A stretch of DNA of 64,000 bases. It comes from Marinobacter sediminum (lineage in GTDB: Bacteria > Pseudomonadota > Gammaproteobacteria > Pseudomonadales > Oleiphilaceae). Below are positions 9,333-19,105 of this stretch, in pieces. The notes beneath the pieces were generated by a model that was not told the origin of the DNA, did not search any database, and saw only the letters and a list, made by a program, of their open reading frames with translations. The translations under genes were made by a program, and so were the position numbers. The stretch is taken from positions 1-64,000 of the forward strand of contig NZ_JAGTWY010000001.1 in the NCBI RefSeq assembly GCF_023657445.1. The letters run 5' to 3'. How positions within the stretch are numbered: the stretch's first letter is position 1; each line of letters starts with the position of its first letter.

Positions 9333-10655
9333 ATGGCCAAGACAGCATCATTGCCTGCGGGCGCGGGTAAAGGACTGGCAGAGTTGCGATCGCGGCTCTG
9401 GTTTGTCTTCCTGGCATTGTTGGTGTACCGGATCGGTGCCCATATCCCGGTGCCGGGGATCAACCCCGACCGTCTGGCGGCACTGTTTGAGCAGAATCAG
9501 GGTACCATCCTGAGCATGTTCAACATGTTTTCCGGTGGTGCGCTTGAGCGCATGAGTATCTTCGCTCTCGGTATCATGCCGTACATCTCGGCTTCGATTA
9601 TCATGCAGCTCATGACTGCGGTCAGTCCGCAGCTTGAGCAGCTGAAGAAAGAAGGCGAAGCTGGTCGTCGCAAGATCAGTCAGTACACCCGGTATGGTAC
9701 GGTCATCCTTGCCCTGGTTCAGGGTACTGGCATTTCGGTCGGTCTGGCATCTCAGGGCGTCACGTTTAACGATAGCTTCAGCTTCCACTTTGTGGCGGTT
9801 GTTTCTTTCGTCAGCGGTGCGGTCTTTATGATGTGGCTGGGTGAGCAGATCACGGAGCGCGGAGTCGGCAACGGGATTTCCCTGCTGATTTTCGCGGGTA
9901 TCGTGGCTGGCTTGCCAGGTGCGATCGGGCAAACGCTGGAGCAGGCCAGAAATGGTGAGATGAGCCTCCTGGTTGTGCTCGGGATTGGTGTCCTCGCGGT
10001 GGCGGTGATTGGCTTTGTTGTCTTCATGGAGCGCGGTCAGCGCCGGTTGACGATCAATTATGCCAAGCGTCAGCAGGGCCGTCAGGTGTTTGCTCAGCAG
10101 TCCAGCCACCTGCCGTTAAAGGTAAACATGGCCGGCGTTATTCCGCCGATCTTTGCGTCATCCATTCTGTTGTTCCCGGCATCGATCGGGCAGTGGTTTG
10201 GTCAGGGCGAAGGTATGGAATGGCTGAGCGATGTTTCCCAGGCGTTGGCGCCTAGCCAGCCGTTGTACATCATTCTGTTTGCAGCAGCAGTCGTTTTCTT
10301 CTGCTTCTTCTACACAGCGTTGATGTACAACCCGAAGGAAGTTGCGGATAACCTCAAGCGCTCTGGAGCGTTTATTCCGGGCATTCGTCCGGGTGATCAG
10401 ACTGCCAAGTATATTGACGGCGTTCTGACTCGTCTGACGTTGTTCGGTGCAATGTACATTGCAGCAGTTTCTCTGTTCCCTCAGTTTCTGATGGTGGCCG
10501 GGAACGTTCCGTTCTATCTGGGCGGTACGTCGCTGCTGATTGTGGTAGTCGTGGTGATGGATTTCATGGCGCAGGTACAGTCACACCTGATGTCGCATCA
10601 GTATGATTCGCTGATGAAGAAGTCCAATCTCAAGGGCTATGGTCGGAACGGTTAA
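9333..10655 (+). CDS. secY: Protein translocase subunit SecY
   Basis: SecY (440 aa), the channel subunit of the SecYEG translocon in the inner membrane. Ten hydrophobic segments can be followed, starting near residue 23 ([21 protein letters not shown]). The plug region and the cytoplasmic loop with [20 protein letters not shown] (about residues 230–249, a SecA/ribosome contact area) are conserved. Its place in the spc operon between rplO and rpmJ is the normal one. Confidence 0.98.
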   Translation: MAKTASLPAGAGKGLAELRSRLWFVFLALLVYRIGAHIPVPGINPDRLAALFEQNQGTILSMFNMFSGGALERMSIFALGIMPYISASIIMQLMTAVSPQLEQLKKEGEAGRRKISQYTRYGTVILALVQGTGISVGLASQGVTFNDSFSFHFVAVVSFVSGAVFMMWLGEQITERGVGNGISLLIFAGIVAGLPGAIGQTLEQARNGEMSLLVVLGIGVLAVAVIGFVVFMERGQRRLTINYAKRQQGRQVFAQQSSHLPLKVNMAGVIPPIFASSILLFPASIGQWFGQGEGMEWLSDVSQALAPSQPLYIILFAAAVVFFCFFYTALMYNPKEVADNLKRSGAFIPGIRPGDQTAKYIDGVLTRLTLFGAMYIAAVSLFPQFLMVAGNVPFYLGGTSLLIVVVVVMDFMAQVQSHLMSHQYDSLMKKSNLKGYGRNG

Positions 10656-10684
10656 GCCGTTCCCCTTGAAAACTGGAGTCGACA

Positions 10685-10798
10685 ATGAAAGTACGCGCTT
10701 CGGTAAAGAAAATTTGCCGTAACTGCAAAGTAATTCGTCGCAATGGCTCAGTACGAGTCATTTGCTCGGAGCCTCGCCACAAGCAGCGTCAGGGCTGA
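10685..10798 (+). CDS. rpmJ: 50S ribosomal protein L36
   Basis: Ribosomal protein L36 (37 aa). It reads [19 protein letters not shown] at the N-terminus and ends RHKQRQG. The zinc ribbon is complete with Cys11, Cys14, Cys27 and a histidine near 32, so this is the zinc-containing form. The ATG lies 29 bp after secY. It is one residue shorter than the E. coli protein. Confidence 0.96.
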   Translation: MKVRASVKKICRNCKVIRRNGSVRVICSEPRHKQRQG

Positions 10799-10841
10799 TC
10801 CCTCGGGACCAAACCTGATAACGCAAAGGGGTACGTAATAG

Positions 10842-10877
10842 TAGCGCTTGACTCCGGTGGGAGTCAGGCGCTATTAT
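10842..10877 (+). promoter_or_regulatory. Putative alpha-operon promoter inside a palindrome
   Basis: TTGACT (10848–10853), an 18-bp spacer and TATTAT (10872–10877) form a plausible sigma-70 promoter 61 bp before rpsM. The same bases build a 14-bp inverted repeat (10842–10855 with 10860–10873, one G·T-type mismatch, 4-nt loop). A T-run follows only about 11 bases later, so I favour promoter or operator over terminator. Confidence 0.5.
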
Positions 10878-10938
10878 TTCGCGCCCTTTTTGTGGCGGAA
10901 CATTCACACAGCAAAGCTTTGAACGCGGAGTAATTTGG

Positions 10939-11295
10939 ATGGCACGTATAGCCGGTGTCAATATACCCGATCACAAACATGCTGTTGTCTCTCTCACCTA
11001 TATTTTTGGTGTAGGCAAGACAACAGCCCAGAAGCTTTGCGATGCAACCGGCGTAAAGCCGGACGTCAAGGTCAAAGACCTGAGCGATGAGCAGCTTGAA
11101 ACACTTCGTACCGAAGTGGGCAAGGTGTCTGTCGAAGGCGATCTGCGTCGTGAAGTACAGATGAACATCAAGCGTTTGAAGGATCTCGGATGTCACCGTG
11201 GTCTGCGTCATCGTCATGGCCTTCCGGTCCGTGGCCAGCGCACAAAGACCAACGCGCGCACCCGTAAAGGTCCTCGCAAACCTATTCGTAAGTAA
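10939..11295 (+). CDS. rpsM: 30S ribosomal protein S13
   Basis: Ribosomal protein S13 (118 aa) in the 30S head, contacting tRNA and forming intersubunit bridges. The start [20 protein letters not shown] and the [20 protein letters not shown] block are hallmarks. First gene of the alpha operon, separated from rpmJ by 140 bp that contain a candidate promoter. Confidence 0.98.
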   Translation: MARIAGVNIPDHKHAVVSLTYIFGVGKTTAQKLCDATGVKPDVKVKDLSDEQLETLRTEVGKVSVEGDLRREVQMNIKRLKDLGCHRGLRHRHGLPVRGQRTKTNARTRKGPRKPIRK

Positions 11296-11308
11296 CAGGT
11301 AGGCAATC

Positions 11309-11698
11309 ATGGCAAAGCCAGGTACACGTACCCGTAAAAAGGTGAAAAAGACGGTTGTTGATGGCGTCGCGCACATTCACGCGTCCTTCAACAACACTAT
11401 CGTGACCATTTCCGACCGTCAGGGCAACGTCCTGTCCTGGGCCACTTCCGGTGGTTCCGGTTTCCGTGGGTCACGTAAGAGTACACCTTTTGCTGCGCAG
11501 GTAGCAGCTGAAAGAGCCGGTAATGCGGCTGCTGAATACGGCCTTAAAAACCTGGACGTAGAGGTTAAGGGTCCTGGGCCCGGACGTGAGTCTGCAGTTC
11601 GCGCGCTGAATGCGTGTGGCTACAAGATCACCAACATCACAGATGTGACGCCGATTCCCCATAACGGCTGTCGTCCGCCCAAAAAGCGCCGCGTCTAA
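11309..11698 (+). CDS. rpsK: 30S ribosomal protein S11
   Basis: Ribosomal protein S11 (129 aa) on the 30S platform, near the mRNA exit and the anti-Shine–Dalgarno helix. The blocks [20 protein letters not shown] and [18 protein letters not shown] are invariant. It lies 13 bp after rpsM. Confidence 0.98.
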   Translation: MAKPGTRTRKKVKKTVVDGVAHIHASFNNTIVTISDRQGNVLSWATSGGSGFRGSRKSTPFAAQVAAERAGNAAAEYGLKNLDVEVKGPGPGRESAVRALNACGYKITNITDVTPIPHNGCRPPKKRRV

Positions 11699-11716
11699 CA
11701 CAGGAGACAGTGAAAT

Positions 11717-12337
11717 ATGGCTCGTTATATAGGCCCGAAGTGCAAGCTGTCTCGTCGTGAAGGGACAGATCTTTTTCTGAAGAGCGGTGTTCGCGCGCTC
11801 GATTCCAAGTGCAACATCGAGACTCCGCCGGGTATGCACGGCGCGCGTCGCGGTCGTCTGTCCGAGTACGGCGTACAGCTTCGTGAAAAACAGAAAGTCC
11901 GTCGTATCTACGGCGTGCTTGAGAAGCAGTTCCGCAACTACTACAAAGAGGCGGCCCGAATCAAGGGCGCAACGGGTGAAAACCTGCTGCAGCTTCTGGA
12001 AGGTCGTCTGGACAACGTTGTATATCGCATGGGCTTTGGTTCTACCCGTGCAGAATCCCGTCAGCTCGTTTCTCACAAAGCGATCCTGGTGAACGACAAG
12101 GTAGTGAACATCGCTTCCTACCAGGTCAAGCCCGGTGATGTTGTGAGTGTGCGCGAAAAGGCCAAGAACCAGCTTCGCGTAAAAGGCGCGCTGGATCTGT
12201 CTGCAAGTCGTGCACCGGTGAGCTGGGTAGAGGTCGACGCCAACAAGATGTCCGGCGTTTACAGATCAGTGCCAGAGCGTACTGAACTGCCGGCCGACAT
12301 CAACGAGAACCTCATCGTCGAGCTTTACTCCAAGTAA
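11717..12337 (+). CDS. rpsD: 30S ribosomal protein S4
   Basis: Ribosomal protein S4 (206 aa), a 16S assembly initiator and, in E. coli, the translational repressor of the alpha operon. The S4 RNA-binding fold ([20 protein letters not shown], about residues 98–117) is intact. The N-terminal cysteines are few, indicating the zinc-independent form. rpoA follows after 35 bp. Confidence 0.98.
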   Translation: MARYIGPKCKLSRREGTDLFLKSGVRALDSKCNIETPPGMHGARRGRLSEYGVQLREKQKVRRIYGVLEKQFRNYYKEAARIKGATGENLLQLLEGRLDNVVYRMGFGSTRAESRQLVSHKAILVNDKVVNIASYQVKPGDVVSVREKAKNQLRVKGALDLSASRAPVSWVEVDANKMSGVYRSVPERTELPADINENLIVELYSK

Positions 12338-12372
12338 AGCCCAGTTAGCAACGATAGCAGATAGGGGCGTCT

Positions 12373-13377
12373 ATGCAGCGTTCAGTACATGAGTTATTGA
12401 CACCTCGTACCATTGACGTGAAGGAATCAAGCGCCACGCGTGCCAAGGTTACGCTTGAGCCTCTGGAAAGAGGTTTCGGGCATACACTCGGTAGCGCACT
12501 GCGCCGTATTCTCTTGTCATCGATGCCGGGCTGCGCCGTGACTGAAGCGCAGATCGACGGCGTCTTGCACGAGTACAGCGCCATTGAGGGTGTCCAGGAA
12601 GACGTCATCGAGATTCTCCTGAATCTTAAAGGCGTCGCCGTGAAAATGAACGGTCGGGACGATGCCGAGCTCACGCTCAGCAAAAAAGGCCCGGGCGTTG
12701 TCACAGCCGGTGATATCAAGCTCGACCATGATGTTGAGATTGCCAACCCGGAGCACGTGATCTGTCACCTGAGTGAAAATGGTGAAGTGAACATGCGCCT
12801 TCGGGTTAACCGTGGCCGCGGCTATGAGCCTGCGGACCAGCGTGGTCTCGACGAGGACGAAACTCGCGCCATCGGACGCCTGCAGCTGGATGCAACTTTC
12901 AGCCCGGTTCGTCGTGTGGCTTATGCCGTGGAAAGTGCACGGGTTGAGCAACGGACCGATCTGGATAAGCTGGTTATTGACCTGGAAACGAATGGCACTA
13001 TCGATCCGGAAGAAGCAATTCGCCGGGCCGCCACCATTCTCCAGCAGCAACTGGCTGTGTTTGTTGACTTCGATCACGAGAAAGAGCCGGAAAGAGTAGA
13101 GGAAGAGGAAGAAATCGATCCGATTCTGCTGCGTCCGGTAGATGATCTGGAGTTGACAGTGCGTTCAGCTAACTGCTTGAAGGCTGAGAACATTTACTAC
13201 ATCGGCGATCTGATTCAGCGCACAGAAGTTGAGCTGCTGAAGACGCCTAACCTTGGTAAAAAGTCGCTGACCGAGATCAAGGACGTTCTGGCGTCCCGTG
13301 GTCTGTCACTGGGTATGCGTCTTGATAACTGGCCGCCGGCTAGCCTTCGTGGCGACGACCGGGTTCTGGGCGGTTAA
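12373..13377 (+). CDS. rpoA: DNA-directed RNA polymerase subunit alpha
   Basis: RNA polymerase alpha subunit (334 aa). The N-terminal domain dimerises and nucleates core assembly ([20 protein letters not shown], about residues 26–45). After an acidic linker near residues 236–247, the C-terminal domain (about 252–320, [20 protein letters not shown]) binds UP elements and activators. Its last residues RLDNWPPA are standard. It is co-transcribed with rpsD and rplQ. Confidence 0.98.
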   Translation: MQRSVHELLTPRTIDVKESSATRAKVTLEPLERGFGHTLGSALRRILLSSMPGCAVTEAQIDGVLHEYSAIEGVQEDVIEILLNLKGVAVKMNGRDDAELTLSKKGPGVVTAGDIKLDHDVEIANPEHVICHLSENGEVNMRLRVNRGRGYEPADQRGLDEDETRAIGRLQLDATFSPVRRVAYAVESARVEQRTDLDKLVIDLETNGTIDPEEAIRRAATILQQQLAVFVDFDHEKEPERVEEEEEIDPILLRPVDDLELTVRSANCLKAENIYYIGDLIQRTEVELLKTPNLGKKSLTEIKDVLASRGLSLGMRLDNWPPASLRGDDRVLGG

Positions 13378-13410
13378 TCGCCGATTAGTTTAAGGTAAGG
13401 AATAAGAGCA

Positions 13411-13809
13411 ATGCGTCATCGTAAGAGTGGTCGTAAGTTCAGCAGGACCAGTGCGCATCGCAAGGCCATGTTCCGTAACATGACTGCGTCACTGGTTGAA
13501 CACGAGCTGATCAAAACAACGCTTCCGAAAGCCAAAGAGCTTCGTCGGGTAGCAGAGCCTTTGATCACGCTTTCAAAAAATGATTCGGTAGCGAATCGTC
13601 GTCTGGCGTTTTCGCGCCTGCGTGACGATGCAGCGGTTGCCAAGCTTTTTGACGAGCTTGGTCCCCGTTACAATGAGCGTCCGGGTGGTTACCTTCGTAT
13701 CCTGAAGTGCGGTTTCCGTGCTGGCGACAATGCCCCAATGGCATTTGTTGAGCTGGTGGGTCGTCCGCTGGATATTGAAGCTGAAGAGATGGACGACGAC
13801 GAAGAGTAA
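13411..13809 (+). CDS. rplQ: 50S ribosomal protein L17
   Basis: Ribosomal protein L17 (132 aa) near the tunnel exit. The start [20 protein letters not shown] and the [20 protein letters not shown] block are typical. It ends in an acidic tail. It is the last gene of the alpha operon, followed 18 bp later by a strong terminator. Confidence 0.98.
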   Translation: MRHRKSGRKFSRTSAHRKAMFRNMTASLVEHELIKTTLPKAKELRRVAEPLITLSKNDSVANRRLAFSRLRDDAAVAKLFDELGPRYNERPGGYLRILKCGFRAGDNAPMAFVELVGRPLDIEAEEMDDDEE

Positions 13810-13827
13810 GACTCTTCGGACTTGTTC

Positions 13828-13863
13828 AAAAAAACCGTCAATCTTCGGATTGACGGTTTTTTT
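13828..13863 (+). terminator. Rho-independent terminator of the alpha operon
   Basis: A 16-bp stem (13828–13843 with 13848–13863) carries a UUCG tetraloop and ends in seven T. The A-tract on the left arm would allow weak function in the other direction. Confidence 0.9.
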
Positions 13864-13874
13864 ATGCCCAGAGG

Positions 13875-13914
13875 AAAGCGCCCGACGAAAGTTGTAGAGG
13901 TGGCCGGGCGCTTT
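13875..13914 (-). terminator. Possible weak terminator of uvrA
   Basis: A perfect 10-bp GC-rich stem (13875–13884 with 13905–13914) encloses a 20-nt loop just past the uvrA stop. On the minus strand it ends in only three T, so termination would be weak. The strong hairpin at 13828–13863 may complete it. Confidence 0.45.
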
Positions 13915-13917
13915 ATT

Positions 13918-16740
13918 TCAGTTTGAGAGAATGGGTTTCAGGTAGTGCCCGGTATGGGATTCTTGGTTGTTCGCCACACCTTCGGGAGTCCCTTCAGCGA
14001 TAATTCTGCCGCCGCCTGATCCACCCTCGGGCCCGAGGTCGACAATCCAGTCTGCTGTCTTGATCACATCAAGGTTGTGCTCAATCACTACCACTGTATT
14101 TCCGTGATCGCGAAGGCGCTGCAGGACGTTGAGTAGCTGCTGAATATCGTAGAAATGCAAGCCGGTGGTTGGCTCATCGAGGATGTAAAGCGTCTTCCCT
14201 GTGTCCCGTTTGGAAAGCTCTTTTGCGAGCTTTACACGTTGAGCCTCACCGCCAGAGAGGGTGACAGCGCTCTGGCCCAGGCGGATGTAGGAAAGGCCCA
14301 CGTCAATGAGTGTCTGTAGTTTGCGTGCCAGAAAGGGGACGGCGTCGAAAAACTCGCGTCCTTCCTCAACAGTCATGTCCAGGACTTCATGGATGTTTTT
14401 TCCTTTGTAACGCACCTCCAGGGTTTCGCGATTGTATCGCTTGCCTTTGCAAACATCGCAGGGTACGTAGACGTCTGGCAGGAAATGCATCTCAACCTTG
14501 ATGACGCCATCGCCTTGACAGGCTTCGCAGCGACCGCCCTTGACGTTAAAGGAGAAGCGTCCTGGCTTGTAGCCCCGTGACCGGGCTTCCTGGGTCCCGG
14601 CAAAGAGCTCCCGGATTGGGGTGAACAGTCCGGTGTACGTTGCCGGATTAGACCGGGGTGTGCGTCCGATAGGGCTCTGGTCTATGTCGATGACCTTGTC
14701 CAGATGATCCAGGCCTTTGAGCGAACTGTAGGGCGCGTGGTTAAGGCTGGTTGCCTTGTTCAGTTTGGCAGCAGCCACTGGGTAAAGGGTGCTGTTTATC
14801 AAGGTGGACTTGCCGGAACCGGAAACACCCGTGACGCAGGTCATGACTCCAAGCGGGAGTTTCAGAGTGACTTCCTGAAGGTTATTTCCGCTGGCACCCG
14901 TCAACGTCAGCTGTTTGCCCGTGCCGGTATTGCGTTTTCCGGGAACCGCAATTTCCTTGATGCCACTCAGGTATTGACCGGTCAGCGAGTCAGGGTTGTC
15001 GATGACTGCCTGGGGGGTGCCCTGGGCGATGATATGCCCCCCGTGAATCCCGGCGCCGGGTCCAATATCAATGACGTGATCGGCGGCCCGGATCGCGTCT
15101 TCATCATGTTCAACGACAATAACGGTGTTGCCGAGGTCCCGGAGGTGCGTCAGCGTGGAGAGCAGGCGATCGTTGTCGCGTTGGTGTAAACCGATAGAGG
15201 GCTCGTCCAGAATGTACATCACACCGACAAGGCCGGCACCGATCTGACTGGCAAGCCGTATTCGCTGCGCTTCGCCCCCGGAAAGGGTGTCGGCACTTCT
15301 TTCAAGAGTCAGGTATTCAAGGCCCACGTTCACCAGAAACTGGAGTCTTTGACGAACTTCCTTGAGAATCTTTTCGGCGATTTCTCCCTTGCGTCCGGGC
15401 AGCGCAAGTTTTTCAAAATAGTCGTGGGCATCCCCAACCGGCAGCCGGGTTACCTCCGGTAAATTTCGGTTTTCGATGAAGACGTGGCGTGCGCTTCTGC
15501 GGAGGCGGGATCCGTGGCAACTTTTGCAGGGTTGGGTGCTCAGGTTGCGCGCCAGCTCCTCGCGCATGCTTTGGGAGTCTGTCTCGCGATACCGGCGCTC
15601 CAGATTCGGAAGGATGCCTTCAAAAGGGTGTGCCTTTTCCATTATGTGACCGCGAGAGTTAACGTACCGGAAAGGGATTTCTTCACTGCCGGAACCATTA
15701 AGCAGAACGTCCTGGAAGTCTTCTGGCAGATCCAGCCAAGGCGTTTCAAGGTCGATGTCGTAGTGCTCGGCAACACTTCCCAGCATCTGGAAGTAATAGA
15801 CAGCCCGACGGTCCCAGCCCTTGATCGCACCTGCGGCAAGGGTTGCCTCCGGGTGCTGGACGATCTTTTCAGGATCGAAAAACTGTTTAACCCCAAGCCC
15901 GTCGCAAGTCGGACAAGCCCCGGCCGGGTTGTTGAATGAGAAGATTCTGGGTTCCAGCTCGCTGAGGGCATAGCCGCACTGGGTGCACGCGTATCGGGCC
16001 GAGAATGTATGTTCTTCGCCGTCGCCACTCATAGGTGCGACAAATGCAATACCGTCTGAAAGGCCGAGAGCGGTTTCGAAACTTTCTGCCAGCCGTTGCT
16101 CCAGCCCCGGCTTAACCTTGAAACGGTCTACCACAACGTCGATCTGGTGCTTGCGTTTCTTTTCCAGATCCGGGATGTCGTCAATATCGTAAACGGTGCC
16201 GTCGACCCTCAAGCGGATGAAGCCCTGGCTTCTCATGGTATCGATGACTTGTTGATGTTCGCCCTTACGGTCGCGAATGACCGGTGCCAGAATCATCAGT
16301 TTGCTGTCTTCGGGCATCGCCAGAACCTGGTCGACCATCTGGCTCACAGTCTGCGCTTCGAGGGGCTGGTCGTGGTCCGGGCAGCGCGGTTCGCCAGCGC
16401 GGGCGAAGAGCAGCCGGAGATAATCGTAGATCTCGGTGATGGTTCCAACCGTGGAACGGGGATTATGCGAAGTGGATTTCTGTTCAATGGAAATGGCAGG
16501 GGAAAGACCTTCGATGTGATCCACATCGGGCTTCTCCATCATGGACAGGAATTGCCGGGCGTATGTGGACAGTGATTCTACGTAGCGCCTTTGGCCCTCC
16601 GCATAGAGCGTGTCGAATGCCAGCGAGGACTTACCCGAGCCAGACAGCCCTGTGATCACAATCAGCTTGTCCCGAGGTATATCCAGGTCGATGTTCTTCA
16701 GGTTGTGGGTTCGTGCCCCTTTGATCTGGATATGGTCCAT
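13918..16740 (-). CDS. uvrA: UvrABC excinuclease subunit A
   Basis: UvrA (940 aa, the E. coli length), the damage-recognising ABC-type ATPase of nucleotide excision repair. It dimerises and loads UvrB. The first Walker A is [20 protein letters not shown] near residue 33; the second is [15 protein letters not shown] near 640. Two ABC signatures ([15 protein letters not shown] near 488, [15 protein letters not shown] near 830) are present. Zinc modules are seen at [13 protein letters not shown]…CPTCDGLG and [12 protein letters not shown]…CDVCKG. It is divergent from the downstream MFS gene. I see no CTGT-N8-ACAG LexA box by eye in the 184-bp intergenic region. Confidence 0.98.
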   Translation of the reverse strand: MDHIQIKGARTHNLKNIDLDIPRDKLIVITGLSGSGKSSLAFDTLYAEGQRRYVESLSTYARQFLSMMEKPDVDHIEGLSPAISIEQKSTSHNPRSTVGTITEIYDYLRLLFARAGEPRCPDHDQPLEAQTVSQMVDQVLAMPEDSKLMILAPVIRDRKGEHQQVIDTMRSQGFIRLRVDGTVYDIDDIPDLEKKRKHQIDVVVDRFKVKPGLEQRLAESFETALGLSDGIAFVAPMSGDGEEHTFSARYACTQCGYALSELEPRIFSFNNPAGACPTCDGLGVKQFFDPEKIVQHPEATLAAGAIKGWDRRAVYYFQMLGSVAEHYDIDLETPWLDLPEDFQDVLLNGSGSEEIPFRYVNSRGHIMEKAHPFEGILPNLERRYRETDSQSMREELARNLSTQPCKSCHGSRLRRSARHVFIENRNLPEVTRLPVGDAHDYFEKLALPGRKGEIAEKILKEVRQRLQFLVNVGLEYLTLERSADTLSGGEAQRIRLASQIGAGLVGVMYILDEPSIGLHQRDNDRLLSTLTHLRDLGNTVIVVEHDEDAIRAADHVIDIGPGAGIHGGHIIAQGTPQAVIDNPDSLTGQYLSGIKEIAVPGKRNTGTGKQLTLTGASGNNLQEVTLKLPLGVMTCVTGVSGSGKSTLINSTLYPVAAAKLNKATSLNHAPYSSLKGLDHLDKVIDIDQSPIGRTPRSNPATYTGLFTPIRELFAGTQEARSRGYKPGRFSFNVKGGRCEACQGDGVIKVEMHFLPDVYVPCDVCKGKRYNRETLEVRYKGKNIHEVLDMTVEEGREFFDAVPFLARKLQTLIDVGLSYIRLGQSAVTLSGGEAQRVKLAKELSKRDTGKTLYILDEPTTGLHFYDIQQLLNVLQRLRDHGNTVVVIEHNLDVIKTADWIVDLGPEGGSGGGRIIAEGTPEGVANNQESHTGHYLKPILSN

Positions 16741-16766
16741 AACACCTCGCTCAAATAAAAACGAAA

Positions 16767-16772
16767 ATTATA
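16767..16772 (-). promoter_or_regulatory. -10 box of the uvrA promoter
   Basis: On the minus strand a perfect TATAAT lies 27 bp before the uvrA ATG. The -35 region is poor. Immediately upstream, within the spacer, is a small perfect palindrome (CCGCG at 16773–16777, CGCGG at 16782–16786). Confidence 0.5.
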
Positions 16773-16848
16773 CCGCGTTACCGCGGCTACGGCGAAAATG
16801 CCGGTTGTTTTGGGGTATCCGGATCTGTCCCCGGATTGTTGCGCCTTC

Positions 16849-16857
16849 TGGTACAAT
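16849..16857 (+). promoter_or_regulatory. Extended -10 promoter of the MFS gene
   Basis: TGGTACAAT is an extended -10 element 68 bp before the MFS start. No good -35 box is found at 17 bp, as is usual for this promoter type. Its TACAATGCG resembles the -10 of the S10 promoter at the window start. Confidence 0.45.
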
Positions 16858-16924
16858 GCGCGGCCTGTGGGCTTAGGTGCCTTCACATCATTCCGCTTTC
16901 AACCCCGGATGAGGTAGTAGTGCC

Positions 16925-18295
16925 ATGAACGCGCTGGAAAGACGATCCGTTGCAGCCCTCGCTTCTGTCTATGCGATGCGTATGTTGGGGCTGTTCATGG
17001 TCATGCCCGTGTTCATGCTGCTGGGCAGCGATCTGAAAGGCGCAACACCGGCATTACTTGGTTTCGCCATTGGTGCCTACGGTCTTAGTCAGGCGCTGCT
17101 GCAAATTCCTTTCGGCTTGCTGTCGGACCGGGTAGGTCGCAAGCGGATGATCTACATTGGTCTCGTACTGTTTGCTGCCGGCAGCGTCCTGGCTGGCTCC
17201 ACCGACTCCATATACGTTGTGATTGCCGGGCGGATTCTTCAGGGTGCCGGTGCAATTGCCAGTGTGTTGATGGCTCTGCTGAGTGACCTGACCCGGGAAG
17301 AGGAACGCACCAAAGCAATGGCGACGGTTGGCATCTCCATTGGCCTTTCCTTTTCCGTTTCGCTGGTGCTCGGGCCTTTGGTCGGTTCTGTCTGGGGGCT
17401 CTCGGGAATTTTTTATACAACCGGCGTTCTGGCAATTATTGCATTGATCATTGTCAGCCGTGTTGTGCCTACGCCGCATCAGCACAAGGTGAGTGCCGAT
17501 ACTCATCCAGCAAAGGAGATGCTGGGCCGTGTGCTGTCCGACGGTCGTTTGCTACGGCTCGATCTTGGTATCTTTTCTCTCCACCTGGTGCTGACATCGC
17601 TTTTCCTTGTTTTTCCGACCATGCTTCAGGATCAGTTGGGCCTGGCCAGCAGTTCGCACTGGTGGTTTTACCTGAGCGTGATGGTTACATCCTTTTTTGC
17701 CATGGTGCCGTTCATTATTATTGGTGAAAAGAAACGCATGATGAAGCCGGTGCTTTGTGGTGCAATCGCGTTGCTGACGCTGGCAACCGCTAGCCTGGCG
17801 AGCGTATCGGCGGGCTTGCTGGCGGCATGGAGTGTGCTCTTTTTCTTCTTCATGGCATTCAATCTTCTGGAGGCCAGCCTGCCTTCGCTGATTAGCAAGG
17901 AGGCGCCGGCAGCCAGCAAAGGCACCGCGATGGGAGCCTATTCTACCTCCCAGTTTATGGGTGCATTTCTCGGGGGCGCGCTCGGCGGTCTGCTGCTGGA
18001 GCAGGTGGGAGTTCCCGGGGTGTTGTGGTTAATGGTTGCCGTTCTGGCGATCTGGTTAATGGTAGCGCTGACGATGCCGTCGCCGGGTTACACCACCAGT
18101 TTCGTGGTACAGTTGCAGAAGGTCGTCGGTAACGAGTACGACGATATCGATAACAGCCTGCGCCGGGTGCCCGGCGTGCAGGACGTTGTGATTGTTGAGG
18201 ATGCGGCCACAGCCTATCTTAAGGTGGATCGTCAGCAGTTTGATGAAGCGCTACTTGCGGACTTATCGTTTGTCCGGCAGGGTAGCAGTTCTTGA
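16925..18295 (+). CDS. MFS transporter, YajR-like with C-terminal YAM-type domain
   Basis: Major facilitator superfamily exporter (456 aa) of the inner membrane. Twelve hydrophobic segments occupy about residues 10–385. Motif A is clear as GLLSDRVGRKRMI (about residues 65–77) after transmembrane segment 2. The C-terminal 65 residues, beginning near VVQLQKVVGNEYDDIDN, are soluble and resemble the small ferredoxin-like YAM domain of E. coli YajR (454 aa). The substrate is unknown. The same uvrA–MFS–ssb order occurs in Pseudomonas. It starts at an ATG behind GAGG. Confidence 0.85.
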   Translation: MNALERRSVAALASVYAMRMLGLFMVMPVFMLLGSDLKGATPALLGFAIGAYGLSQALLQIPFGLLSDRVGRKRMIYIGLVLFAAGSVLAGSTDSIYVVIAGRILQGAGAIASVLMALLSDLTREEERTKAMATVGISIGLSFSVSLVLGPLVGSVWGLSGIFYTTGVLAIIALIIVSRVVPTPHQHKVSADTHPAKEMLGRVLSDGRLLRLDLGIFSLHLVLTSLFLVFPTMLQDQLGLASSSHWWFYLSVMVTSFFAMVPFIIIGEKKRMMKPVLCGAIALLTLATASLASVSAGLLAAWSVLFFFFMAFNLLEASLPSLISKEAPAASKGTAMGAYSTSQFMGAFLGGALGGLLLEQVGVPGVLWLMVAVLAIWLMVALTMPSPGYTTSFVVQLQKVVGNEYDDIDNSLRRVPGVQDVVIVEDAATAYLKVDRQQFDEALLADLSFVRQGSSS

Positions 18296-18305
18296 AATTT
18301 GGAAG

Positions 18306-18338
18306 CCCGCAGGGAGCGCGGGTTGTCCCTGAAAACAG
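18306..18338 (+). promoter_or_regulatory. ssb leader: alternative hairpins and LexA-like box
   Basis: The 58-bp gap before ssb holds CCCGC/GCGGG (18306–18310 with 18318–18322) and, sharing bases with it, CAGGGA/TCCCTG (18310–18315 with 18326–18331); the two cannot form together. TTGT-N8-ACAG (18323–18338) matches the LexA core CTGT-N8-ACAG at 7 of 8 positions. Functions are inferred only. Confidence 0.35.
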
Positions 18339-18353
18339 AGTCAGGAGCAGAAA

Positions 18354-18884
18354 ATGGCACGAGGCGTAAACAAGGTCATCCTTATCGGGAACCTGGGGCA
18401 GGATCCGGAAACCCGTTATACCCCCAACGGCAATGCCGTGGTGAATCTGAATCTCGCAACTGACGAAAGCTATAAGGATCGTCAGTCGGGGCAGCTGGTG
18501 CCGAAAACCGAATGGCATCGCATCGTAATGTTCGGAAAGATCGCCGAGATTGCGGGCCAATACCTGCGCAAGGGTTCCAAGGTGTATATTGAAGGTAAAC
18601 TTCAAACCCGTAAGTGGCAGGGGCAGGATGGCCAGGATCGCTATACCACGGAAGTCGTGGTCGACATTAATGGCCAGATGCAGATGCTGGACAGTCGTGG
18701 TGGCGAAGGTGGCATGAATCAGGGTGCGCCGGCCGGTCGGCCCCAGCAGTCGGGATACAATGCCCCTGCGGGTCAGCAGAACAACAACCCGCCGCCCCAG
18801 CAACAGTCCGGTGGCTACAGTCAGCCTTCTCAGGGGAGTATGCCTGAGCCCGTTGATGATTTTGACGACGACATTCCGTTCTAG
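18354..18884 (+). CDS. ssb: Single-stranded DNA-binding protein
   Basis: SSB (176 aa), which coats single-stranded DNA in replication, recombination and repair. The N-terminal OB fold starts with [20 protein letters not shown] and runs to about residue 112. It is followed by a glycine/glutamine/proline-rich linker. The last residues FDDDIPF form the conserved acidic tip that recruits partner proteins. Start ATG behind AGGAG. A strong terminator follows. Confidence 0.97.
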   Translation: MARGVNKVILIGNLGQDPETRYTPNGNAVVNLNLATDESYKDRQSGQLVPKTEWHRIVMFGKIAEIAGQYLRKGSKVYIEGKLQTRKWQGQDGQDRYTTEVVVDINGQMQMLDSRGGEGGMNQGAPAGRPQQSGYNAPAGQQNNNPPPQQQSGGYSQPSQGSMPEPVDDFDDDIPF

Positions 18885-18907
18885 AGTTAACCTCAGGGTC
18901 ACTCATT

Positions 18908-18942
18908 ACAAAGAAGCCCCCGCATTGCGGGGGCTTCTTTGT
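18908..18942 (+). terminator. Rho-independent terminator of ssb
   Basis: A perfect 16-bp stem (18908–18923 with 18927–18942) with a 3-nt loop and a CCCCCGC/GCGGGGG core. It ends in CTTCTTTG rather than a pure T-run. It separates ssb from the MSHA operon. Confidence 0.8.
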
Positions 18943-19105
18943 AAATGACATGCAAAAACAGGTGAAATCTGGCAAAAAGCGTGGAGTTACGTTCACTCTC
19001 TCATCTATCATGCGATTCATCGCAAAAGTTGCTTTTTTTGGGCGATAAATATTTGAGCGAGACGCAAAGTTGGCGAGAGGTCTCGGTTTTACTTAAAAGA
19101 GTTCC

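Noticed and set aside
14704..15189. 161-codon plus-strand open frame inside uvrA
   Set aside because: It is opposite the conserved second ATPase half of UvrA and has no independent support.
19021..19050. FliA (sigma-28)-like sequence AAAAGTTG followed by GGCGATAA before mshI
   Set aside because: Both halves resemble the consensus but the spacer is about 9 bp instead of 11, so I do not call a flagellar-type promoter for the MSHA operon.
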